Below are positions 1-5,269 of a stretch of DNA of 5,269 bases, piece after piece. The stretch lies in assembly GCA_910585915.1 (NCBI GenBank), contig CAJUGF010000059.1, positions 1,322 to 6,590 of the forward strand, in the 5' to 3' direction. Under the pieces are notes generated by a model that was not told where the DNA came from, ran no database searches, and saw nothing but the letters and a program-made list of their open reading frames with translations. The position numbers and the translations under genes are program-made. The first letter of the stretch is position 1. Every line of letters starts with the position of its first letter. The DNA comes from an uncultured Bacilli bacterium. Its GTDB lineage: Bacteria > Bacillota_I > Bacilli_A > RF39 > UBA660.

Positions 1-227
1 GTTATATGTTCTCGAGTATCTGGAAATCTAACAGGGTCCTCATGTTCAATAATCTGGGTAGGTGGTCGATTAATATATGGGTTGAAGGTTACAGAATAAG
101 TATTAGTATTACTGAACACACCAAAATGTTGAAACTCTAAGTCCTTATTTTTCATGGTAGCTTCATTATACATCATACCTTCTCTTCCAACAATCTCAGC
201 ATGTGGGCTTCTATAATCATTCGACAT
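1..227 (-). CDS. N-terminal part of an unidentified element gene (3' end outside window)
   Basis: This is an open frame too short for routine ORF listing. It starts with ATG at 227 and stays open for 75 full codons to the window edge, so only the N-terminus is visible. It begins MSNDYRSPHAEIVGREG and contains a run with alternating polar and hydrophobic residues (FGVFSNTNTYSVTFNPYI, residues 35-52) that could form beta strands, followed by a Pro/Glu/Asp-rich stretch. I do not recognise the family. The start lies 27 bp beyond the TAA stop of the capsid gene on the same strand, which is the spacing seen between its neighbours, so it is very likely the next gene in the block. Lying directly after the major capsid gene, it could be the penton/minor capsid or another virion protein. 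That is inference from position only. No signal peptide or membrane segment is visible. Confidence 0.72.
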   Translation of the reverse strand, partial: MSNDYRSPHAEIVGREGMMYNEATMKNKDLEFQHFGVFSNTNTYSVTFNPYINRPPTQIIEHEDPVRFPDTREHI

Positions 228-254
228 TTTCTATAAAATAAAATATACATCTTT

Positions 255-1937
255 TTACTCAGGGGTTGTTAAATCATAAGGACCAATACGTACTGATGGT
301 GGCATACCATTAGGTCTAATTAAGATACTAATTGATATATCTGTTAATAAGCATAATAATGGAGGTGTATCTACTTCCTGTCTAAATGGATTATCTGCCT
401 TTTGACTACATATCAATTCGAAGTTAATAGGTGCAAGACTTGAAAGACCTTGTTGATATGTTCCATCTGTTTCAGTAGGAAGACCTATGAAGAATGAGGA
501 CCTATCATTTGGATAATAGCCTGTTGTGTTTTCATTATATTGATACTCATTCGCTAAACTTGCAATAACCTCTTTATTAAATCCATTTTGCTCTCCATTC
601 ATGTTCATTGCATTCTGGCAATATTCGAGGAACTCTGGATACTTACCATTCGTACCAAATGCTTTAGCAGGAATATTATTGTAATTACCACAATTCATAT
701 GAAATGCTTCAAACATAGGATTCTTGAAGTATGTCTTATGCGTATGCTTGAGTGGGAATAAGCAAAACATACTATCTACAAAATTAGGTGTAATAGTAAT
801 AGTTGCTTTATCTTGTTCATTATTAAGAGGTCTTGTACAAGTGTAAAATGACATAATCTGTGTTGGGAATGTAAGTGGATGTTGTGGGTTAGCATATCTT
901 TGAACAAGTGCTGTATATACAGATTCATGAATACCAAAACAAGGTATAATACTCGCACATTCTTCAATGGAATAATCAACAACACTCCAAGTTCTCCAAT
1001 CACTGTAAATAGTTCGGTCAACTCTTTCCTTAGTCTTGTCAGCTCCTGTAATTTCATATGCCCCTCCATGATTTTCACCAACAGGTGGAAGATTCTTGGG
1101 GTCATTAATCTTATCCATTGCTATTTTTTCGGTACTTGTCCACATCCATATTGGTTCTCCAATAGGTCGAAATTCATTGGTAATTTCATCAACATTGAAG
1201 TCTTTCATTATATGTGGATTAGCAACCAAGCTCTTTTCAAAACCAACTGGACAATATACCATACCAGCTGTTGAAAAGTATAGACGTAATTCGATTTTAC
1301 CTGCAAATGCTGGCAAGTACTTGATATTAGATAAAGGTAGGAATCGTCGCAAATCAATCTTTAATCTAATTGTTTCAGTGACAGAAGTCACATCTTTGTT
1401 AAGATTTGCAACAAAACCACATCTCCTTCCATGAGTATCATTCCAAATATCCTTATGTCTTGCTTTACTATATATATCAGCTCTTTTAGTAACTTCATTT
1501 GCACAACATGCAGTTAAAAAGGATTCTTCACATCCAAAGTTCTGGGTATAAAGCGTCATACCATTAGCTACAATTTCATACTTCTCAACAGCATCTCGAG
1601 CATCCTTAAAACCAAACCATACCTTACCAAAATTATAACCACTGACATTTTCTAAATCACTTAGAATTGGCTTGTCTATTTTTATCATCACTTTCATATC
1701 TGCTCGAATAAATCCATTATATATATCAGCAGTATTATGAGTATTAGGAGATATAATACATGTTGTATATGAACCACTCTTAATTGGTGGTGATGGTGAA
1801 TACGAAGTTTGTGGATTTAATGAGTATGCCTTATTTGTATCACTAAGTGCTATGCAATTATCGACAACATCAAAGTAAGATGCAATCTGAGTACAAACCT
1901 CTGCTGAGGTTTTCATATAGGATTCCTTGTTAAGCAT
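255..1937 (-). CDS. Probable double jelly-roll major capsid protein of a Maverick/Polinton
   Basis: The product is 560 aa, within the usual length of polinton-type major capsid proteins, which form the trimeric shell units. It is rich in short beta-like segments throughout, with no membrane segment or signal peptide. Residues about 105-145 (VWFGFKDARDAVEKYEIVAN, then a Gln/Phe/Glu-containing stretch) and 188-222 (TIRLKIDLRRFLPLS, then YLPAFAGKIELRLYF) match my picture of the first jelly roll: a strand bearing 'YEI..NG', then a strand-loop-strand leading to 'LPA..GKIELRL'. A second beta-rich half runs from about 310 to 545 and ends with TDISISILIRPNG. The start at 1937 is 17 bp after the previous stop. 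A second Met at residue 8 is a possible but less likely start. The stop is TAA followed by A. Neighbours are the packaging ATPase and a pVI-like protein, which favours a capsid role. The fold call rests on pattern and context, not on alignment. Confidence 0.75.
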   Translation of the reverse strand: MLNKESYMKTSAEVCTQIASYFDVVDNCIALSDTNKAYSLNPQTSYSPSPPIKSGSYTTCIISPNTHNTADIYNGFIRADMKVMIKIDKPILSDLENVSGYNFGKVWFGFKDARDAVEKYEIVANGMTLYTQNFGCEESFLTACCANEVTKRADIYSKARHKDIWNDTHGRRCGFVANLNKDVTSVTETIRLKIDLRRFLPLSNIKYLPAFAGKIELRLYFSTAGMVYCPVGFEKSLVANPHIMKDFNVDEITNEFRPIGEPIWMWTSTEKIAMDKINDPKNLPPVGENHGGAYEITGADKTKERVDRTIYSDWRTWSVVDYSIEECASIIPCFGIHESVYTALVQRYANPQHPLTFPTQIMSFYTCTRPLNNEQDKATITITPNFVDSMFCLFPLKHTHKTYFKNPMFEAFHMNCGNYNNIPAKAFGTNGKYPEFLEYCQNAMNMNGEQNGFNKEVIASLANEYQYNENTTGYYPNDRSSFFIGLPTETDGTYQQGLSSLAPINFELICSQKADNPFRQEVDTPPLLCLLTDISISILIRPNGMPPSVRIGPYDLTTPE

Positions 1938-1954
1938 TTTAGATAGAAAAAAAT

Positions 1955-2506
1955 TTACATCATATCTTCAAAGATGCGATTTCTCCTACCAATAGGTCTC
2001 ATAGGTATATATTGAGGTTGTTGTTCTTCTTCATATTGTTGTGGCGGTTCTTCAGGAACATACTGTTGTCTTGGTTTACTCATCCTTTTATCAACAACCT
2101 CCTTTATCATACGTCTCTGTTCTTTCTTCTCTCGACTTATCTTCATTTCTTCACCTAGTGATTTTAGCTGTTTTAGTATTTCCTCATTCACAGTAGGGTC
2201 ATAAACTTGGCTTTGTTGAGTTTTTCGAGGTTTTGGAGGTTTTCGTGCAGCTTTCGAACTTATTGGCTTTCTTGGCTTTTCTTCAAGTTCCTCATGTTCT
2301 TCACTGTCTGAGTTTTCTTGAGTTTCTTCGTTATTTTCACTTTCTGAGTTTTCTTGATATTCTCGAGTTATTGGAGTTTTTCGCTGTTTTACAATATACT
2401 TGTCTTTGGTTTTTGTAGGTAAAACTTCCCAATCTGGGTCATCCCTTCCATTCAACCATTTATGAATAACTGCAAGTCTCTTAGAACCTGTTAGATGTTT
2501 TGACAT
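1955..2506 (-). CDS. Charged low-complexity Maverick protein, possible core or scaffold component
   Basis: The product is 183 aa and of unknown function. Four zones are visible. Residues 1-45 are a basic, probably folded head (MSKHLTGSKRLAVIHKWLNG, then DDPDWEVLP). Residues 50-77 are a Glu/Ser/Asn-rich acidic zone containing a 12-residue tandem duplication. Residues 78-98 are a Lys/Arg/Pro-rich basic stretch that could bind nucleic acid or act as a nuclear localisation signal. Residues 107-145 are a charged helix likely to form a coiled coil. The tail, from 146, is rich in Gln, Pro and Tyr and ends RRNRIFEDMM. The head motif seems familiar to me from large Trichomonas vaginalis protein families, but I cannot confirm that. 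The gene sits between the pVI-like protein and the capsid gene, so a scaffold, core or DNA-condensing job is plausible but unproven. The start at 2506 is 47 bp after the preceding stop, the widest gap in the block. No cysteine is present. Confidence 0.82.
   Translation of the reverse strand: MSKHLTGSKRLAVIHKWLNGRDDPDWEVLPTKTKDKYIVKQRKTPITREYQENSESENNEETQENSDSEEHEELEEKPRKPISSKAARKPPKPRKTQQSQVYDPTVNEEILKQLKSLGEEMKISREKKEQRRMIKEVVDKRMSKPRQQYVPEEPPQQYEEEQQPQYIPMRPIGRRNRIFEDMM
2285..2356 (-). repeat. Tandem 12-codon duplication in the acidic zone of the 183-aa protein
   Basis: Residues 51-62 (QENSESENNEET) and 63-74 (QENSDSEEHEEL) are adjacent imperfect copies. At the DNA level, plus-strand 2302-2321 and 2338-2357 are 20-bp copies with one mismatch, offset by exactly 36 bp, so the reading frame is kept. 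The remainder of each unit has diverged. Confidence 0.8.
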
Positions 2507-2553
2507 TTAAAATAAACAAAAAAGTCCAAAAATTTAGTTTTTTTGAGTTTTCA

Positions 2554-3009
2554 TTAGATGTAGGTTCTCGCCCGATTGTTGGTAGTAAAGTCACTCTCTT
2601 GTAATGATCTAGACGAAAATGCTGGCTTTTCAAGAGGTGCTCCAACTGATTCACCTTTTGCAGATTTATTAATTGATGATAAGGCAGTTTTCACTTTTCC
2701 ATCTGGGACATATTTTAATGCTGTGTCAGCTATATTTGCTATTTTATTTCTTGTACTATCGCTCAAGAAGCTTTCACCAAGACCTCTCGCAACTGAACCA
2801 ATAACACCAGCATGCTTGGTTAATCCACCTGCTGAAGCATCCAATAATTTACTTGCAAGACCTCCAGTAAAACTATCTGCAGCTCCCATTAATAATTTAC
2901 CACCTAAACCTACTCCTCCTTTTATTATCGTTTGCCATGGAGAAAATTCTTTTTGTTTAGCATAATTTGGCTTCCAATAATCTTCTTCTGAATGACGTTG
3001 AATTCCCAT
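2554..3009 (-). CDS. Small glycine-rich protein, candidate adenovirus pVI-like membrane-active capsid protein
   Basis: The product is 151 aa. It has a polar, aromatic head (residues 1-28, with W12 and W25), then a Gly/Ala/Ser-rich stretch (about 29-82) in which small residues alternate with Leu/Ile/Val, as in amphipathic or membrane-disrupting helices. A second helical zone with Lys/Arg (about 85-117) follows, and then a polar tail ending NNRARTYI. There is no cysteine and no classic transmembrane helix. Residues 29-33 are IKGG|V, which fits the adenain rule (M/I/L)-X-G-G|X. In human adenovirus pVI the first cleavage lies after residue 33, at nearly the same place. Known adenovirus and adintovirus biology puts a pVI-type protein inside the capsid, where it helps membrane escape. 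Assigning that role here is inference, because Gly-rich proteins converge easily. The gene follows the ATPase gene by 18 bp. Its TAA stop is followed by T. Confidence 0.8.
   Translation of the reverse strand: MGIQRHSEEDYWKPNYAKQKEFSPWQTIIKGGVGLGGKLLMGAADSFTGGLASKLLDASAGGLTKHAGVIGSVARGLGESFLSDSTRNKIANIADTALKYVPDGKVKTALSSINKSAKGESVGAPLEKPAFSSRSLQESDFTTNNRARTYI
2911..2925 (-). other. Candidate adenain-type protease cleavage motif (IKGG|V)
   Basis: Codons ATA AAA GGA GGA GTA encode residues 29-33 of the small glycine-rich protein. The motif fits the published adenovirus protease consensus (M/I/L)XGG|X, and would release a 32-residue polar leader from the glycine-rich body. No protease gene is in this window, so cleavage is predicted only. 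Confidence 0.35.
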
Positions 3010-3027
3010 TTAAAAAATAATAAAAAA

Positions 3028-3894
3028 TTATTCAAAATAGTACTTATTAGCAGAAATATTCATTACGAATTTCTCATGTGGTTCTTTATGTTGTAGGTAC
3101 TCAGCTACTGTCTGTTTAGTATTTAATGAGTTATTTGTTTGTTGCAACAAGCTAGTAAAATCTTCCTCACTATATCCTGTATAACATATGATATCTGTTG
3201 CTAACCTTTTAGCATTCATATGAACAAATCGAATAGTTTGGATAGCCATGATACATGTTAAATTATAGTGTCTTGTCTTGGTTAACAACTTGATAAATTC
3301 ACTATTACCATTCTTTAATAAATCACTACCTGCACAATCATCTAGTATCAATAATGTGTTATATGGATATGATGATGTTTCATACTTGACTAACTTATTG
3401 GCTATATATATTATTTTATCATTGAGCTCATTTAAATGATGCTTCTCAATGAGCCTCCTCATTTCGTCATTGGTCTCTTTCATTCGAGATAATACATATT
3501 TGACAATAGCATAATACTTTATCTTTCTTCGAAGATGTCTTTTAAGATAACTCATTAATTCTCTTTCCTTTACATAATCGATTCTTGATTGTATCTGTTT
3601 ATTAAGTGTTTCAGCTGTTTTATCCATTTTACCAGAGCTTGAGCAAAATATTATCTTTTGGTAGTATGGATGTTTAAACAACCTCTCTGTTATCATAATA
3701 TGTCTCCATATCCAAAAACTTTTACCAGCACCTGGTTTACCAATTAAAAAGTATATACCATTTGTGCTAAAAGGATAATCAGGTGATAATGGTTTAATCA
3801 AAGCACCATCTATCTCTTTCATGTTCTTCCGTAAGGTTTCTTTAATCAATGTTTCTACTTTATTTATTAGTTCTGCACTTGGGGGTTCATCCAT
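3028..3894 (-). CDS. FtsK/HerA-superfamily genome-packaging ATPase (Maverick ATPase)
   Basis: The product is 288 aa, the usual size for the A32-like packaging ATPases of Mavericks, virophages and related viruses, which drive double-stranded DNA into preformed capsids. Visible motifs are the Walker A loop GKPGAGKS (residues 52-59), preceded by the strand GIYFLI, and Walker B LLILDDCAG (181-189) with acidic pair D185/D186. Next comes LLTKTRHYNLTCIMAIQT (203-220), the conserved Arg/His-rich turn plus a strand ending in a Gln at the sensor position (Q219). About 120 residues separate Walker A and B. Much of that stretch is Lys/Arg-rich and helical (about 95-175). The N-terminus lacks a membrane segment, so this is a soluble motor. 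The start at 3894 is 10 bp after the integrase stop, and the TAA stop is followed by T. Position between integrase and capsid genes fits a Maverick. I am confident of the ATPase class and fairly confident of the packaging role. Confidence 0.92.
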   Translation of the reverse strand: MDEPPSAELINKVETLIKETLRKNMKEIDGALIKPLSPDYPFSTNGIYFLIGKPGAGKSFWIWRHIMITERLFKHPYYQKIIFCSSSGKMDKTAETLNKQIQSRIDYVKERELMSYLKRHLRRKIKYYAIVKYVLSRMKETNDEMRRLIEKHHLNELNDKIIYIANKLVKYETSSYPYNTLLILDDCAGSDLLKNGNSEFIKLLTKTRHYNLTCIMAIQTIRFVHMNAKRLATDIICYTGYSEEDFTSLLQQTNNSLNTKQTVAEYLQHKEPHEKFVMNISANKYYFE

Positions 3895-3904
3895 TTACAA
3901 ATTT

Positions 3905-5059
3905 TTAAATGTATTTCATAATTTTATCTGGTATTGGTTTGCCCTCAACCTTTTGACCTGCTTTAATTTGTCGTTCATAATTTTTCTTTTGTTCCAACCA
4001 ATATTGTCTTTCTGCTGTACCAAGTACTAATGGATTACCTCTCCTTACATCTCTAATAGTTTGTCTAGCAAAGGCATCATCACCTTCGACTCCTTCCCAT
4101 TTTAAATCATACTTACCAGTATCTTCATCAAAGTTATATATTTTTTCAATAATACCTTCTTTACCTTCATTTAGTCTTTCAGCTACTTTAATCCTTTTGT
4201 CTCTTGTCCTTAACAACCTATATCCAGGGAATGAACTAGTTGAACCATCTTTGGACTTGACCACAAACTGGTTACCTTTTTGCGAGTCAACTATATAAGA
4301 CTCATTAGACAAATTACTTCTTCTTTTACCAAATGGTTCTTTTTCGAGTACTAACCTGACCTTCTCACCTGGATTAAAATGGTATGGATTAATGCGTGCA
4401 TTCTTTTGTATGTACTTTATTTCATCCTCTGGAGTAATATCATTAGGTGCTTTATTATCTAAAGACCTATGAGGAGAGTTGTTATATATGTTTACCAAAT
4501 CATGCATCTCCTTTGGTTGAATAAACCTATTTTCACCAATAGCATCTCTTATGGTTCTCATAAACCTATTAATAATGCCAAGTACATTATGGTTATTCTC
4601 AGTTGTTGTTCGGTATTTTATGTTCTTCTCTCTCATGAAGTCTAAGACTGTTGATGATAAATATGCAGCATCCTCATCACTTGTTATTGAATATACATGA
4701 GGTACATCATTAACAAATTTATGAAGTGCTGTCAATACTTCTCTTGCTCCTTTACCATTCATAGGATATGCATATGCTTTTCTGGTGTTGATATTGATGA
4801 ACATTAGATAATTCAACCCACCTGCCTCTTTATTATTAATGAAGGTATCCATTTGATAACCATGAGGATGTTTGGATACAATAGGTATAAATTGTGCTTT
4901 AGGTACTCTCTTATCATGTACTACTCTTTCATCAAAGTATTTCTTTGCTTCTTCTTCATTTAGATTCTCTTGTTTTGCCATGCTAAGGTATTTGTCCAAG
5001 GTCTTCCATTTAGCTTTGTTGTATAATTTTTCATATGGGCTTGGTTCTTCTTTACTCAT
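3905..5059 (-). CDS. Retroviral-type (rve) c-integrase of a Maverick/Polinton with chromodomain-like tail
   Basis: The product is 384 aa and would insert the element into host DNA by strand transfer. Residues about 66-210 read as an RNase-H-like rve core: YQMDTF (D71), then strands NYLMFININTRKAYAYPM, then YSITSDEDAAYLS (D128), then NHNVLGIINRFMRTIRD, then IYNNSPHRSLDNKAPNDITP, the typical 'YN..pHrsl...P.e' ending. With D,D(35)E spacing the third catalytic position is residue 164, which is Asn and not Glu. The N-terminus (1-60) is charged and has no HHCC zinc finger; the whole protein lacks cysteine. Residues 229-288 (NPGEKVRLVLEKEPFGKR onward) resemble the SH3-like DNA-binding domain. Residues 302-335 (EGIIEKIYNFDEDTGKYDLK, then WEGVE) resemble a chromodomain, as known for Maverick integrases. 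The start at 5059 is 6 bp after the upstream stop, and the stop is TAAA. Family confidence is high, catalytic competence uncertain. Confidence 0.93.
   Translation of the reverse strand: MSKEEPSPYEKLYNKAKWKTLDKYLSMAKQENLNEEEAKKYFDERVVHDKRVPKAQFIPIVSKHPHGYQMDTFINNKEAGGLNYLMFININTRKAYAYPMNGKGAREVLTALHKFVNDVPHVYSITSDEDAAYLSSTVLDFMREKNIKYRTTTENNHNVLGIINRFMRTIRDAIGENRFIQPKEMHDLVNIYNNSPHRSLDNKAPNDITPEDEIKYIQKNARINPYHFNPGEKVRLVLEKEPFGKRRSNLSNESYIVDSQKGNQFVVKSKDGSTSSFPGYRLLRTRDKRIKVAERLNEGKEGIIEKIYNFDEDTGKYDLKWEGVEGDDAFARQTIRDVRRGNPLVLGTAERQYWLEQKKNYERQIKAGQKVEGKPIPDKIMKYI
4568..4849 (-). other. Integrase catalytic core: D71, D128 and Asn164 at the Glu position
   Basis: D71 is encoded at 4847-4849, D128 at 4676-4678 and N164 at 4568-4570 (codon AAT). 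D128 to N164 leaves exactly 35 residues between them, the spacing of the D,D(35)E family. The flanking R165-F166-x-R168-T169 pattern is the usual context that follows the catalytic Glu. Confidence 0.6.
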
Positions 5060-5065
5060 TTATTT

Positions 5066-5269
5066 TTAAATAAACATCTTATCGTATTGAAGGAATTGCA
5101 TTTCGATTACAAATGAATCATTTGGAGGTAGTTTGGTTGGACAATTATAATGGGCATCACTATAGAAGTCTATCCAAAACCTTTGGTCCATTGAGTTTAA
5201 CTTGAAGTACTTAATCGGACTATATTCAACATCACTATCTCCAATATAGTTATGTAATGCTTGTTCACC
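5066..5269 (-). CDS. C-terminal 67 residues of an unidentified element gene (5' end outside window)
   Basis: This frame is open from the window edge (first full codon GGT at 5269-5267) to a TAA at 5068-5066, giving 67 residues. It starts GEQALHNYIGDSDVEYSPIK and ends EMQFLQYDKMFI. The last 45 residues alternate hydrophobic and polar positions: a strand-like run RFWIDFY, a turn with Asp/Asn/Pro, then a second strand-like run SFVIEMQFL. That strand-turn-strand ending resembles what I would expect at the end of a beta-sandwich virion protein such as a minor capsid or fibre-type protein, but I cannot name the family. It lies just upstream of the integrase gene on the same strand with a 6-bp gap, follows the same TAAA stop pattern, and has AT-rich codon use like its neighbours. 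Being real coding sequence is likely. Its function is unknown. Confidence 0.7.
   Translation of the reverse strand, partial: GEQALHNYIGDSDVEYSPIKYFKLNSMDQRFWIDFYSDAHYNCPTKLPPNDSFVIEMQFLQYDKMFI

Noticed and set aside
776..1105. A second minus-strand frame inside the capsid gene
   Set aside because: It overlaps the capsid frame out of phase, has a His/Leu-rich composition typical of chance frames, and would need internal initiation with no support.
879..1434. Plus-strand open frames opposite the capsid gene (879-1274 and 1096-1434)
   Set aside because: They lie wholly inside the much longer minus-strand capsid frame, encode no recognisable motif and have no upstream signal. They are shadows of an AT-rich coding strand.
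2032..2060. PPxY-type late-domain motif in the Pro/Tyr-rich tail of the 183-aa protein
   Set aside because: The tail reads EEPPQQYEEE, with one residue too many between PP and Y for PPxY, so it does not meet the motif.
2507..2553. A-tract/T-tract hairpin or terminator in the widest gap
   Set aside because: The gap has A and T runs that could pair weakly, but pairing is only A-T, the loop is AT-rich and eukaryotic genes do not need such a terminator. It is better read as base composition.
2233..2965. Plus-strand frames opposite the 183-aa and 151-aa genes (2233-2418 and 2576-2965)
   Set aside because: The first is a Leu/Phe run that is simply the complement of Glu/Lys codons. The second mirrors the Gly/Ala-rich gene. 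Neither fits the gene order or strand of the block.
3821..4030. Plus-strand frame across the ATPase-integrase junction, and a similar one at 4872-5069
   Set aside because: Both are short, hydrophobic complements of Lys/Glu-rich coding sequence and run against the direction of all supported genes.
1..5269. Bacterial phage or prophage origin
   Set aside because: No Shine-Dalgarno sites precede the starts, and the integrase with chromodomain-like tail, ATPase type and capsid pattern fit eukaryotic Mavericks instead.
1..5269. Terminal inverted repeats, tRNA genes or CRISPR arrays
   Set aside because: I saw no long inverted repeats between the window ends, no cloverleaf-like tRNA sequence and no spaced repeats. 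Nearly all of the window is coding.

Overview
The window looks like the interior of a Maverick/Polinton element, a large self-synthesising, virus-like DNA transposon, and carries its integration and virion-building genes. Every gene I can support lies on the minus strand, so the block is transcribed from high to low coordinates. Its order is: C-terminal fragment of an unknown gene (5269-5066), retroviral-type integrase (5059-3905), FtsK/HerA-type packaging ATPase (3894-3028), small glycine-rich protein resembling adenovirus protein VI in layout (3009-2554), charged repeat-containing protein (2506-1955), probable double-jelly-roll major capsid protein (1937-255), and the N-terminus of another unknown gene (227-1). 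The window ends inside an element at both sides. No terminal inverted repeats, protein-primed DNA polymerase B or adenain-like cysteine protease are visible.

Host: the sequence is AT-rich, the genes have no introns, gaps are only 6 to 47 bp, all six visible stops are TAA, and four of those six read TAAA. There are no Shine-Dalgarno sites. This fits a protist with compact genes. My best guess is Trichomonas vaginalis, whose genome is known to hold very many Mavericks, and the 183-aa charged protein has the feel of a Trichomonas repeat family. That assignment is recollection and inference, not something the DNA proves. A related trichomonad, or a polinton-like virus, would look similar.

How the genes fit together: the integrase would insert the linear element into host DNA. 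The ATPase would pump that DNA into a capsid built from the major capsid protein. The glycine-rich protein could be an internal, membrane-active capsid protein matured by a protease encoded outside the window. The charged protein may be a core or scaffold component. The two clipped genes flanking the block may be further structural genes, such as the penton or minor capsid protein.

Most worth checking are three points. The integrase appears to have Asn where the third catalytic acid (Glu) belongs. The small protein has an adenain-like cleavage motif at almost the position used in adenovirus pVI. The charged protein carries a 12-codon tandem duplication.
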